54,250 nucleotides of DNA from an uncultured Prolixibacteraceae bacterium (lineage in GTDB: Bacteria; Bacteroidota; Bacteroidia; Bacteroidales; Prolixibacteraceae): the NCBI GenBank assembly GCA_903865775.1, contig CAIPKZ010000392.1, forward strand, positions 1 to 54,250, read 5' to 3'. A program made the translations under genes and the position numbers. Shown piece after piece: positions 16,313 through 25,781 of this stretch. How positions within the stretch are numbered: position 1 is the first letter of the stretch; every line of letters starts with the position of its first letter. The notes below the pieces were generated by a model that was given only the letters and a program-made list of their open reading frames with translations, made no database searches and was not told the DNA's origin.

Positions 16313-19300
16313 ATGGATAACAACTATAAACAGTTTGTTGATAAGCTTAATTCATACATAAGAAAGTTCTACTTTTTTCAATTGATCAGAGGATTCATAT
16401 TCTTTATGGTCCTTATTGTATTGTATTTCAGTTGCATTGTAATACTTGAGTTTTTTAATTATTTTGATCCTAAAATTAAATTATTCATTTTACTGTTCAC
16501 TTTTTTGATCACTATTTTCATTTTTATTTATTTTTTACTGATACCGGTAATTAAACTTTTTGGTTTTGGAAACAGGTTGACTTATTACGATGTTTCATCA
16601 TTGCTTAGTAAAACCTATCCTGATATTAAAGATAAGTTAATCAATGTCATAGAGTTAGCCAATGAGAAGGACACCGTTTATTCAAGTAATCTAAAAAATG
16701 CCAGTATTGATCAGAAAATACTGGAACTTAAAGTCTTCAGTTTTGCTGATGCTATTCGGTTTAAAGACTTGAAGGTTATTTTTGGTATCTTTTCTATTGC
16801 ATTAGTGTTGTTTTTCACTGTATTGATAACATTTCCCGATTTATTTAGAGACAGTTCTGTTAGACTTGTTCATTTCCATGAAAAATTTATAAAACCAGCT
16901 CCTTATGCCTTTCTTCTTGAAAATAAAGATTTTGAATTAGTTACGGGTGAATCTATTGAGTTAAAATTAAAATGTGAAGGAAATGACCTGCCAAAGATGA
17001 TGTATGTAACTATCAGCGGAAATAATTTTCTCATGAAACATGATGGAGATTTATTTACTTATACTATTGAAAATATAAACAGCTCAATTTCATTTTATTT
17101 CTCTGACAGAAAATATTTTTCTGAAGTTTATAAAGTTTCAGTCCTCAATAAACCATATATCTCATCTTTTAGCGTAGATATTACACCACCTTCATATACC
17201 AATATTGTTAGTGAGACAATCCATAACGCTGGTGATTTAAAAATTATTTCAGGGACAAAAGTTCAATGGAGATTCAATACTGTTGATACGGATAGTTTAA
17301 CTATACTATTTAGTGATAGTGCCAAGGCGATTGGAATAAAAAATGATAAATCGTTTGAAATTACCAGGACTATTTATAATGATTCAGAGTACAGAATTGT
17401 AATTAGCAATTTGAAATTAAAGGATGAAAATAGTCTTGTTTATAAGATTAAAACTACTTCAGATTTATTTCCTGAAATTAAGGTAGTGCAGGTGAGGGAT
17501 TCAATAGACTTTAAAAATTTCTATTTTAAAGGAAACATTATCGATGACTTTGGTTTTAGCCAACTTGATTTTAATATCAATGTAGATGGAAAGGATAGTA
17601 TTTTTAAGGTACCATTCACTCCTTTTTTACTAAATCAAGATTTTTATTATTCATTCAACTTTGAATCTGTAAAGTTATTAGGAAAGTCATTTAAGTACTA
17701 TTTTTCAGTAAACGATAACGATTTCATTCAACATTTTAAACGGTCAATTAGCGAAACATTTACTTTTACATTTCCTGATTATCAGGATATTGCCTCGAAA
17801 GAAAATTCTGATTTAAATTCCATTGATGATTTGTTTAAGAAAAGCTCCAGGTTGACTAAAGAAATACAAGAGGAGTTTGAAAACTTTAAAATGAAACAGA
17901 TTAATTCTGAACTTTCTGAATGGGAAAAATTTCAGACAGTTAAAGATATTATGGGTAAAAAGACTGAATTGGAAGATGTTTTAAAAGAAATAAGTCAGCA
18001 AAATAAGGATGCCAATAACTTTACAAATTCATTTACGGAAGAAAAACAAGATTTAGTTAATAAGCAGCAACAGATTGAAGAATTATTAAAGGAAGTTTTT
18101 AGCGATGACTTAAAGAAGTTGTTTGATGAATTCAATGAATTGGCAAAACAATTTGATTCCAAGAAATTTGATCAGTTATCGAAAGATATGGATTCAAAGA
18201 TGGAGGACCTTTCAAAACAATTGGATAAAAATATGCAGTTGTTAAAAAAAATGAAGGTGGAGCAGAAAACAGAAAGAATTCTTCAGGAACTAAAAGATTT
18301 ATCGGTATCAGAGAAAACGGTTCTCGATAAATTGGAACATAATTATGATTTGAAAATAGTAAATACGGAAGAAAATGAAAATTCAACACTTCTAAAAAGT
18401 ATTGAGACGGAGTATCAAGGTGCTGTTGAAATTAACAAAACACTTGAGAAACCGATTAATCTATTCAATTTTGATTCAGAGTTTTCAGGTATTAAAGAAA
18501 ACTATACTGAAATCTTGAAAGATTCTGAAAAAGGTAATAAAAGAAGAACATCTTCCGGAGTTGAGAAAAATATAAAAAATATTGATCAGCTTATTTTTGC
18601 TATGGACCAAATGTTGAAAAGCGGAAAGAAAAAGCAGGATCAGGCTAATATTGAGGATTTGAAACAAATTCTTGAGAATTTGATTACGGTATCTTTTGAT
18701 CAGGAAAAATTGTTGAATAAACTGAGCAATGTAGATTATAATAATCCATTAATCAATGATGTAAAAGTGAAGCAATTGAATCTTCAGAATCAAGTTGTGT
18801 TTATAAAAGATTCATTATATGCTTTATCAAAACGTTCTCCCGAAATTAGTTCTATCATTAATAAAGAAATGTTAGATCTAACAAATAGCACGAATTCAGC
18901 GTTTGAAAATATGCAATCTGGTAATCTTGGTGGTTCAAGAATGTACCAGCAGTATGGAATTACTGCATCGAATAATTTGGCACTTTTCTTAAGTGAAGCT
19001 CTTGAAAATATTAAAAATCAAGAGAAAAATGGGCAACCAGGCGACGGCGATTGTGATAAACCTGGAGGGAAAGGTTCGAAGCCAGGAATGAAAAAGCTGA
19101 AAGATAGCCAAAGTTCTATGAAGGATCAGCTTCAGCAAATGATTGACCAGATGAAGAAGGGTGAAATGGGTAAGATGAGTAAAAGTATTGGACAAACACT
19201 TGCTCAACAAGAAATTATGCAGCAATTAATACGTGAAATGTTGAATGGTAAGTCAGTAGGTTCAAAAGCTGGCGAGCAGCTTAAGGCTATAGATCAATTA

Positions 19301-19597
19301 CTTGAACAATCGCGAAAAGACTTGATCAATAAAAATATCAGTAGTGAGTTAATTAATCGGCAGAACTTGATTTTATCTAAATTGCTCGATGCTGAAAAAT
19401 CGGAAATAGAACGGGATTTTGAGGATAAACGAGAATCTAAAACCGCTGTTGATGTTAAGAAGGTAAATCCTGAGGGTTATTTCCAGTATAACAAAATGCA
19501 TAAAAATGAAAATGATTTATTGAAACTAAGTAATTATAAATTGAAGAATTTTTACGATCAGAAATACAACCAATTTATTAATCAAATAAAGAATTAG
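16313..19597 (+). CDS. DUF4175-like membrane-anchored coiled-coil protein
   Basis: A protein of about 1094 residues from the ATG at 16313; a TTG nine codons upstream is less likely. The N-terminus has two close membrane helices (FFQLIRGFIFFMVLIVLYFS and a following hydrophobic stretch) and a third near residue 150. A beta-rich region follows to about residue 490, then a very long charged coiled coil rich in K, E, Q and M to the end, with a low-complexity GDGDCDKPGGKGSKPGMK hinge. This organisation fits the DUF4175 family, which heads the same ybeY-mnmG cluster in other Bacteroidia. The function is unknown; a structural envelope role is only a guess. Confidence 0.72.
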   Translation: MDNNYKQFVDKLNSYIRKFYFFQLIRGFIFFMVLIVLYFSCIVILEFFNYFDPKIKLFILLFTFLITIFIFIYFLLIPVIKLFGFGNRLTYYDVSSLLSKTYPDIKDKLINVIELANEKDTVYSSNLKNASIDQKILELKVFSFADAIRFKDLKVIFGIFSIALVLFFTVLITFPDLFRDSSVRLVHFHEKFIKPAPYAFLLENKDFELVTGESIELKLKCEGNDLPKMMYVTISGNNFLMKHDGDLFTYTIENINSSISFYFSDRKYFSEVYKVSVLNKPYISSFSVDITPPSYTNIVSETIHNAGDLKIISGTKVQWRFNTVDTDSLTILFSDSAKAIGIKNDKSFEITRTIYNDSEYRIVISNLKLKDENSLVYKIKTTSDLFPEIKVVQVRDSIDFKNFYFKGNIIDDFGFSQLDFNINVDGKDSIFKVPFTPFLLNQDFYYSFNFESVKLLGKSFKYYFSVNDNDFIQHFKRSISETFTFTFPDYQDIASKENSDLNSIDDLFKKSSRLTKEIQEEFENFKMKQINSELSEWEKFQTVKDIMGKKTELEDVLKEISQQNKDANNFTNSFTEEKQDLVNKQQQIEELLKEVFSDDLKKLFDEFNELAKQFDSKKFDQLSKDMDSKMEDLSKQLDKNMQLLKKMKVEQKTERILQELKDLSVSEKTVLDKLEHNYDLKIVNTEENENSTLLKSIETEYQGAVEINKTLEKPINLFNFDSEFSGIKENYTEILKDSEKGNKRRTSSGVEKNIKNIDQLIFAMDQMLKSGKKKQDQANIEDLKQILENLITVSFDQEKLLNKLSNVDYNNPLINDVKVKQLNLQNQVVFIKDSLYALSKRSPEISSIINKEMLDLTNSTNSAFENMQSGNLGGSRMYQQYGITASNNLALFLSEALENIKNQEKNGQPGDGDCDKPGGKGSKPGMKKLKDSQSSMKDQLQQMIDQMKKGEMGKMSKSIGQTLAQQEIMQQLIREMLNGKSVGSKAGEQLKAIDQLLEQSRKDLINKNISSELINRQNLILSKLLDAEKSEIERDFEDKRESKTAVDVKKVNPEGYFQYNKMHKNENDLLKLSNYKLKNFYDQKYNQFINQIKN

Positions 19598-19599
19598 TT

Positions 19600-19998
19600 T
19601 TGGTACACAGCATTGAAATAGCTTCTGAGCTCGCAAGTATTAACAATGTGAGAGTATTTTTAGAAAAGATTTTAAGTGAATCGACCCTAACAGAAGTGAA
19701 TTTTAATCGTGTTTTTTTGTCGCTAAGCGAAGTTTTGAATAATTCAATCGTTCATGGTAATCGGTATAATACTTCCAAAAAAGTCTTTGTAAAAGTTTTC
19801 CTTGAAGATAGGAATTTGTTTTTTGAAGTTAGTGATGAAGGTCTGGGATTTTCTTTTAATGGAATTGTGGACCCAACTTCAATAAATTATTTAAAGAACG
19901 AGAAGGGTAGGGGAATATTTATTATTCGTCAGCTGGCTGATGAGGTGGAATATTCTGATGAAGGCCGGAAAGTTATGATTAGATTTAAAATAGATTAA
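19600..19998 (+). CDS. RsbW-like ATP-binding protein (HATPase_c_2, anti-sigma-factor type)
   Basis: A 132-residue GHKL ATPase domain without kinase dimerisation parts. The N box is LSLSEVLNNSIVHGNRYNTSK, the G1 box is EVSDEGLGFSF and the lid with G2 is NEKGRGIFIIRQLADEVEY. This is the shape of RsbW/SpoIIAB anti-sigma kinases, which phosphorylate an antagonist and bind a sigma factor. No sigma factor or STAS antagonist is nearby. The start is TTG at 19600, the only start that keeps the first strand (HSIEIASELASI). The stop overlaps the ybeY ATG by 1 nt, so translation is coupled to a ribosome-maturation gene. Confidence 0.8.
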   Translation: MVHSIEIASELASINNVRVFLEKILSESTLTEVNFNRVFLSLSEVLNNSIVHGNRYNTSKKVFVKVFLEDRNLFFEVSDEGLGFSFNGIVDPTSINYLKNEKGRGIFIIRQLADEVEYSDEGRKVMIRFKID

Positions 19999-20420
19999 TG
20001 AGTATTAAATATTTTAGTGAAGATATTGTTTTTCCAAAGTTAAAGAGAAGAAAAACTTCCGCTTGGATTAATATAGTTATTCATTCTGAAGGGAAATATT
20101 CAGGGGATATATCATTTGTATTTTGTTCTGATGCCTATTTACTGGAGATAAATAAAGAATTTTTGAAACACGATTATTATACAGATATCGTTACGTTTGA
20201 TTACGTGGTTGGTGATGTGATAAGTGGAGATATTTTTATAAGTCTTGAGCGTATTGTTGAGAACTCAATTGAGTTTCAAACAACTTTTGAAAATGAATTG
20301 AGTCGCGTTCTTGTGCATGGTGTATTGCACCTTATAGGATACAAGGATAAAAATGAAAAAGACAAGTTATTGATGACAGAAAGGGAGAATTATTACATTA
20401 AAGTATTAATAGATAGTTGA
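19998..20420 (+). CDS. ybeY: rRNA maturation endoribonuclease YbeY
   Basis: A 140-residue YbeY (UPF0054) protein acting in 16S rRNA 3' maturation and ribosome quality control. The family motif is VLVHGVLHLIGYKDKNEKDK. The first two metal-binding histidines (H, H at spacing 4) are present, but the third position of the HxxxHxxxxxH motif is Asp (GYKD instead of GYDH). Other family marks are ITIVTFDY-type (here DIVTFDYVVGDVISGDIFIS). It sits between the RsbW-like gene and mnmG in an operon of translation and DNA-repair genes. The His-to-Asp change may be a lineage trait that still binds metal. Confidence 0.9.
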   Translation: MSIKYFSEDIVFPKLKRRKTSAWINIVIHSEGKYSGDISFVFCSDAYLLEINKEFLKHDYYTDIVTFDYVVGDVISGDIFISLERIVENSIEFQTTFENELSRVLVHGVLHLIGYKDKNEKDKLLMTERENYYIKVLIDS

Positions 20421-20441
20421 TTACGTTTTAAATAGATATAA

Positions 20442-22319
20442 ATGTTGCCGTTTTACGATGTTATTGTTGTTGGTGGTGGTCATGCAGGATGTGAAGCAGC
20501 TGTTGCTGCGGCTAATTTGGGTTCAAAGACGTTGTTGATTACAATGGATATGACCAAGTACGCTCAAATGTCCTGTAATCCTGCTATGGGGGGTATTGCA
20601 AAAGGTCAAATTGTTCGTGAGATTGATGCGTTGGGAGGATTCTCTGGCATTGTCACTGACCAGTCAAGTATTCAATTTAGAATGTTGAATCAGTCAAAAG
20701 GTCCTGCAATGTGGAGTCCAAGAGCGCAATGCGATCGGTTTCGGTTTACAGAAACGTGGAGGAATATACTTGAACGTACTGATAATCTTGATCTTTGGCA
20801 AGATGCGGTTGTATCACTTCACATTACTGAAAATGTAATTAAAGGTGTTAAAACGAAAATAGGTGTGGATATATTTTCTAAATCTGTGGTTCTTACAAAT
20901 GGTACTTTTCTTAATGGTTTAATGCACATTGGAAAATCTAAAATGGAGGGTGGGAGGATTGGAGAAAATGCTTCTTACCATCTTTCAGATCAGTTGCTTT
21001 CTATAGGGTTTAGAACTGGCAGACTTAAAACTGGAACTCCTGTACGAATTGATGGACGAAGCATTGATTTTGGAAAGTTACAGGAACAAAAGGGTGATGA
21101 TAATATTCAAAAATTTTCTTTTCTTCCCAATATTAAATCTGAATTATCGCAAAAAAGTTGTTGGATTACCTATACCAATGAAGCTGTTCATTCTGTTTTG
21201 GAGGAAGGATTTGCCGATTCGCCTATGTACAATGGAACAATAATTGGAGCTGGTCCACGCTATTGTCCGAGCATTGAATCAAAGATTATGACTTTTGCTG
21301 AGCGGACTTCTCACCAATTATTTTTAGAACCTGAAGGTGCAACTACAATTGAGTATTATTTGAATGGATTCTCTTCATCCTTGCCATGGGATGTTCAATT
21401 ACGTGCTTTGAAGTTAGTACCTGGACTTGAGAATGTAAAGATCTTTAGACCTGGTTATGCCATCGAATACGATTATTTTGATCCAACACAATTAACTCAT
21501 TCGCTTGAGACGAAGTTAATAAAGAATCTATTTTTTGCTGGACAGATTAATGGAACTACCGGTTACGAAGAAGCAGCAGCACAAGGTTTGGTTGCAGGCA
21601 TAAATGCGCATCAAATTGTTCACAATCTGGAGCCATTCGTTTTAAAAAGGGATGAAGCCTATATTGGTGTTTTAGTAGATGATTTGGTTACTAAAGGTGT
21701 TGACGAGCCTTATAGGATGTTTACTTCAAGGGCTGAATATAGGATTTTATTGAGGCAAGATAATGCAGATTTTAGATTAACAAAGAAATCGTTTGATATT
21801 GGTTTAGCCAGCAAGGAACGTCTTGATCTCTTTTTAGAGAAGAAGGTCGCCGTTGATAGTATCATCACATTTGTTTCGGAGCTTTCAATTAAGCCTAAAT
21901 TTGTGGATCATATCCTGAAGCAAAAGGGTTCTTCTGCCTTGAAACAAGGTGTAAAACTAATTGATATTATTCAGCGTCCACAGATTTCTATCTTTGATTT
22001 AATTGAGGATGTTACTCCATTTAAATCCTTTTTATCAAAATTGCCAGAGGATCGATTTACTGAGATTTTGGAATCTGCTGAAATTGCGATTAAATATTCA
22101 GGTTATATTGAACGCGAGAAATTGGTGGCCGATAAGTATCGGAGATTAGAAAATATTTCCATAACCGGGAGGTTTGATTTTGGATCGTTATTAACTATTA
22201 GTACTGAAGCCAGACAAAAGCTCACAGAAATTCAACCGGATACTATTGGTCAGGCTAGCCGAATTTCGGGAGTTAGTCCTTCTGATATAAATGTTTTACT
22301 TGTATTGTTAGGTAGATAA
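20442..22319 (+). CDS. mnmG: tRNA uridine-5-carboxymethylaminomethyl modification enzyme MnmG
   Basis: A 625-residue protein of usual length. The FAD Rossmann motif is VVGGGHAGCEAAVAAANLG near the N-terminus. The MnmG signatures TMDMTKYAQMSCNPAMGGIAKG, here in parts MSCNPAMGGIAKG and RMLNQSKGPAMWSPRAQCDR, and the late motif GQINGTTGYEEAAAQGL are intact. With MnmE it installs the cmnm5 group at wobble U34 of several tRNAs, using FAD, NADH and folate-derived carbon. The gene (formerly gidA) is often found near the chromosome origin. A parS-like palindrome begins right after its stop codon. The sequence is AT-rich like the rest of this operon. Confidence 0.97.
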   Translation: MLPFYDVIVVGGGHAGCEAAVAAANLGSKTLLITMDMTKYAQMSCNPAMGGIAKGQIVREIDALGGFSGIVTDQSSIQFRMLNQSKGPAMWSPRAQCDRFRFTETWRNILERTDNLDLWQDAVVSLHITENVIKGVKTKIGVDIFSKSVVLTNGTFLNGLMHIGKSKMEGGRIGENASYHLSDQLLSIGFRTGRLKTGTPVRIDGRSIDFGKLQEQKGDDNIQKFSFLPNIKSELSQKSCWITYTNEAVHSVLEEGFADSPMYNGTIIGAGPRYCPSIESKIMTFAERTSHQLFLEPEGATTIEYYLNGFSSSLPWDVQLRALKLVPGLENVKIFRPGYAIEYDYFDPTQLTHSLETKLIKNLFFAGQINGTTGYEEAAAQGLVAGINAHQIVHNLEPFVLKRDEAYIGVLVDDLVTKGVDEPYRMFTSRAEYRILLRQDNADFRLTKKSFDIGLASKERLDLFLEKKVAVDSIITFVSELSIKPKFVDHILKQKGSSALKQGVKLIDIIQRPQISIFDLIEDVTPFKSFLSKLPEDRFTEILESAEIAIKYSGYIEREKLVADKYRRLENISITGRFDFGSLLTISTEARQKLTEIQPDTIGQASRISGVSPSDINVLLVLLGR

Positions 22320-22335
22320 TGTTCCACGTGGAACT
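22320..22335. promoter_or_regulatory. parS-like centromere site
   Basis: gttccacgtggaac (22321-22334) is a perfect 14-bp palindrome. Extended to 16 bp (22320-22335) it agrees with the general bacterial parS consensus TGTTNCACGTGAAACA at all but two positions. It lies in the 29-nt gap between mnmG and apt, so it does not interrupt a gene. parS is bound by ParB for chromosome segregation. Confidence 0.7.
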
Positions 22336-22348
22336 TTAAAAAATTAAT

Positions 22349-22867
22349 ATGGATCTTAAAAGTTTTGTGCGAACTATCGAAAATTATCCGATTGAGGGAA
22401 TCAGTTTTAAGGATATTACAACGCTGTTAAAAGAACCGGTAGCCTTTAGAAATGTAGTAGATCAGATATCAAATCATTACCAAGATAAAGGAATTACTAA
22501 AATTGTGTCTCTCGAATCGCGTGGTTTTATTGTAGGTGGGGCAGTTGCTTATTGTATTAATGCCGGTTTTGTGCCTATCAGGAAAAAGGGAAAATTACCA
22601 TCTGAAGTTCTTAATCAATCCTACGAACTCGAATATGGCGTGGACTCTATTGAAATTCATACAGATGCCTTAGATGAAAACGATATTGTATTAATTCATG
22701 ATGATTTATTGGCAACCGGAGGTACTGCGCTCGCAGCGCTTAATCTTGTGAAACAGTTAAATGTTAAAAAGATTTACTTCTCTTTCATTTGTGATCTAAC
22801 TTTTATTCAAACAGAAAAGAAGAAAGAATTGGCTAATTATGATACTCATTCTGTAATCCTGTATTAG
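22349..22867 (+). CDS. apt: Adenine phosphoribosyltransferase
   Basis: A 172-residue type I phosphoribosyltransferase. The PRPP loop is VLIHDDLLATGGTALAAL (about residues 112-129). The N-terminal hood reads NYPIEGISFKDITTLL, the APRT hallmark. SLESRGFIVGGAVAY and PIRKKGKLPSEV complete the family pattern. It salvages adenine to AMP with PRPP. It lies 29 nt after mnmG, with the parS-like site between, and 22 nt before uvrC in the same operon. The length and motifs leave little doubt. Confidence 0.95.
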   Translation: MDLKSFVRTIENYPIEGISFKDITTLLKEPVAFRNVVDQISNHYQDKGITKIVSLESRGFIVGGAVAYCINAGFVPIRKKGKLPSEVLNQSYELEYGVDSIEIHTDALDENDIVLIHDDLLATGGTALAALNLVKQLNVKKIYFSFICDLTFIQTEKKKELANYDTHSVILY

Positions 22868-22889
22868 TATAATAAATTAAGCTTTCCTG

Positions 22890-24698
22890 ATGGTATTGAA
22901 AAATGCTGACTATCTGAAATCACTGGTTTCTGCCCTTCCCAATCAGCCTGGAATTTATCAATATTTTGATTCGACGGGTAAAATCATCTATGTAGGGAAA
23001 GCAAAAAATCTTAAGAATAGAGTTTCTTCATATTTCAGTAAGAGCCAGCATAACCGAAAAACTGAATTGCTGGTAAGGAATATCGTAGAGATAAAACATA
23101 TGGTTGTTGAAACGGAGCAGGATGCGCTGCTTTTGGAGAACAATCTCATTAAGAAATATCAACCGCGCTATAACATCAGACTGAAGGATGATAAAACGTA
23201 TCCTTGGATTATTATAAAGAACGAAGAATTTCCAAGAGTTTTTCAAACGCGAACCGTCATTCGCGACGGGTCGGCATACTTCGGACCATATACTTCCATT
23301 CTAACTGTTCGTACTTTACTCGAGTTTTTTCGTAAGCTTTTTAAATTGCGTAATTGTAAACTGAAATTATCTGAAGATAATATTAGTCAGGGAAAATTTA
23401 AAGTTTGCCTTGAATACCATATTGGAAATTGCCTTGCACCATGTATTGGAAAATTGGAGCATGATCAATACATGAAAAATATTGATCAAATCAAGGAGAT
23501 ATTAAAGGGAAACATATCTGGAGTGATTAAATACCTTAAAGATTTAATGCGTCAATTTGCTTCCGAAATGAAATTTGAAGAGGCTGCTATTGTAAAGGAG
23601 AAACTTGATTTACTTGAAAAATTTCAATCACGTTCCACGGTGGTAAGTAATACGATAAGTGATGTCGATGTATTTACTATTGATGAAGATGAATCTTTTG
23701 CATACGTAAATTATCTGAAAATTATCAGGGGTGCAATTATGCAAACATATACACTCGAGCTTAAAAAAGTTCTGGAAGAAACACCATCAGAACTTCTTGA
23801 ACTGGCTATCGTCGAAATCAGGCAGAAAATATTTAGCAACGCTAAGGAGATTTTAGTTCCCATAAAATTAGATATTGAATTTGAAGGAGTGAAATTTAAA
23901 ATCCCCCAACAGGGAGATAAAAAAAAGCTGCTGGAATTATCTGAAAGGAACGCGAAATATTACCGGTTGGAAAAACTAAAGCATCAAATTGTATCAAAGA
24001 CTGAACGAAATGAGGTACGAATTTTGGAAACAATGCAAAAGGATTTGCAATTAAAAGCGCAGCCTGTTCATATCGAATGTTTCGACAATAGTAATCTTCA
24101 GGGAACGAATCCGGTTTCCTCGTGTGTGGTTTTTAAAAATACAAGACCTTCAAAAAAGGATTACCGTCATTTCAATGTAAAAACTGTTGTTGGACCTGAT
24201 GATTTTGCTTCAATGGAGGAAGTTGTTTACCGCAGATACAAGCGACTACTTGATGAAGAAACTTCCTTACCACAGCTAATTGTTGTGGACGGTGGAAAAG
24301 GTCAGTTGGGTGCCGCATTGATTGCATTGGAAAAACTGAACCTCCGGGGACAAATTGCAATTATCGGAATAGCAAAGCGATTGGAGGAAATTTACTTCCC
24401 GGGCGATTCGGTTCCTCTTTATCTTGATAAGAATTCGGAAACATTAAAAATAATTCAGCAACTACGGGATGAAGCTCACCGGTTTGGAATAACTTTTCAT
24501 CGTAACAAACGATCTGGTGAATTTATAAAATCGGAGCTTGAAAGTATTCCTGGAATAGGAGAGAAGACCATAACCGCACTTTTGAAGCGATTTAAGAGCA
24601 TTGAGAATCTAAAAAATCAACGTGTACATTCAGTAGCGGACGAAATAGGCAATTCTAAAGCACATATAATTTTCGATTTTTATAAACTAACTTATTGA
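22890..24698 (+). CDS. uvrC: Excinuclease ABC subunit C
   Basis: A 602-residue protein of the standard UvrC layout. It has an N-terminal GIY-YIG nuclease (PGIYQYFDSTGKIIYVGKAK, about residues 18-37) and a UVR motif for UvrB contact (ASEMKFEEAAIVKEKLDLL, about 220-240). The RNase-H-like second nuclease follows (IECFDNSNLQGTNPVSSCVV and LIVVDGGKGQLGAA), and C-terminal helix-hairpin-helix repeats (SIPGIGEKTITALLKRF) close the protein. With UvrAB it cuts both sides of bulky DNA lesions. It is the last gene of the 16.3-24.7 kb operon and converges on rsgA over a 64-nt gap without a clear terminator hairpin. Confidence 0.97.
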   Translation: MVLKNADYLKSLVSALPNQPGIYQYFDSTGKIIYVGKAKNLKNRVSSYFSKSQHNRKTELLVRNIVEIKHMVVETEQDALLLENNLIKKYQPRYNIRLKDDKTYPWIIIKNEEFPRVFQTRTVIRDGSAYFGPYTSILTVRTLLEFFRKLFKLRNCKLKLSEDNISQGKFKVCLEYHIGNCLAPCIGKLEHDQYMKNIDQIKEILKGNISGVIKYLKDLMRQFASEMKFEEAAIVKEKLDLLEKFQSRSTVVSNTISDVDVFTIDEDESFAYVNYLKIIRGAIMQTYTLELKKVLEETPSELLELAIVEIRQKIFSNAKEILVPIKLDIEFEGVKFKIPQQGDKKKLLELSERNAKYYRLEKLKHQIVSKTERNEVRILETMQKDLQLKAQPVHIECFDNSNLQGTNPVSSCVVFKNTRPSKKDYRHFNVKTVVGPDDFASMEEVVYRRYKRLLDEETSLPQLIVVDGGKGQLGAALIALEKLNLRGQIAIIGIAKRLEEIYFPGDSVPLYLDKNSETLKIIQQLRDEAHRFGITFHRNKRSGEFIKSELESIPGIGEKTITALLKRFKSIENLKNQRVHSVADEIGNSKAHIIFDFYKLTY

Positions 24699-24762
24699 AA
24701 TTTAATAAAATAGGTGGTTGTTTAGTAGTGCTTTTTGGATGTGTTTTTCAGACTAATGTAGG

Positions 24763-25707
24763 TCAATTTCGGTATTTTTCTTCTCCTTCAAGCAAACCGA
24801 GGTATGAATTATATCTGCTTTGAGCAATTACTCCTTCATCGACAGATTTTTTTACTGCACATTGCGGTTCATGTGTATGGGTGCAATTATAATATTGACA
24901 TTGGTCCAACAATTTGAAAATTTCAGGAAAGTAGTGTGAAATTTCCTCTTTCTCCATTTCAAGAACTCCAAAACCTTTTATTCCGGGAGTATCAATAATG
25001 TAACCGCCAAAATCAAGATCATACATTTCTGAATTGGTAGTGGTGTGTTTTCCTGAAAAGTGTGCCTCTGAAATTTCCCCGGTTTTTACTTTCATATTCG
25101 GTTGTACCGAATTTATGATGGTGGATTTTCCAACACCTGAATGCCCGGAAAAAACATTGGTTTTATTCGTCATCCAATTTTTCAAAACATCCAGTCCAAT
25201 GTTATTTTTGGCAGAAATCTTCAAACAGCGATAGCCAATATTTTCGTAAATATGAATTAGTGAATTCATGCTTTCCAATTGTTGATCGTTATACAAATCA
25301 ATTTTATTGAAAAGAATGTGGCATGGTATCCGGTAAGCTTCTGCAGAAACTAAAAATCGATCGATAAAAGTGGTGGTAGTTTCAGGATATTTTACGGTTA
25401 CAATCAGAAAGGCCTGATCAATATTTGAGGCAATGATATGTGATTCTTTCGAGAGGTTGGGCGATTTCCGAATGATGTAATTATTACGAGGTAAGATCTT
25501 GGAAATAAGTCCAACCTTTTGACTATCAATAGAATTATCTTCATTTGATTCGGTCATTTCAACATGATCACCAACGGCTATCGGATTCGTACTTCTTATA
25601 CCTTTTAGTCGTAAATTTCCTTTAATCCTGCTTTCCACCAGCATACCTTCCTCGGTTTTTACGGTATACCAGCTTCCTGTTGATTTAATAACAATACCTT
25701 TTTTCAA
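24763..25707 (-). CDS. rsgA: Small-subunit-dependent ribosome biogenesis GTPase RsgA
   Basis: A 314-residue circularly permuted GTPase. An N-terminal OB fold (about residues 1-80) is followed by G motifs in permuted order: G4 FNKID, G5 ISAKNN, then G1 SGHSGVGKSTIIN, G2 HTTTNSEMY and G3 DTPGIKGFG. The C-terminal zinc-binding part is CQYYNCTHTHEPQCAVKKSVDEG, cited by its ligands C, C, H and C. It helps late 30S subunit maturation and is stimulated by the ribosome. The length is typical. It is transcribed alone on the minus strand, divergent from the exonuclease III gene with a 74-nt gap. Confidence 0.96.
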   Translation of the reverse strand: MKKGIVIKSTGSWYTVKTEEGMLVESRIKGNLRLKGIRSTNPIAVGDHVEMTESNEDNSIDSQKVGLISKILPRNNYIIRKSPNLSKESHIIASNIDQAFLIVTVKYPETTTTFIDRFLVSAEAYRIPCHILFNKIDLYNDQQLESMNSLIHIYENIGYRCLKISAKNNIGLDVLKNWMTNKTNVFSGHSGVGKSTIINSVQPNMKVKTGEISEAHFSGKHTTTNSEMYDLDFGGYIIDTPGIKGFGVLEMEKEEISHYFPEIFKLLDQCQYYNCTHTHEPQCAVKKSVDEGVIAQSRYNSYLGLLEGEEKYRN

Positions 25708-25781
25708 TGTATATTTCTGCTTTAATTTAATTCGTTATACTTTAGCAAACTGTTTATTACAAACCAAAAGTAACAAAAATT

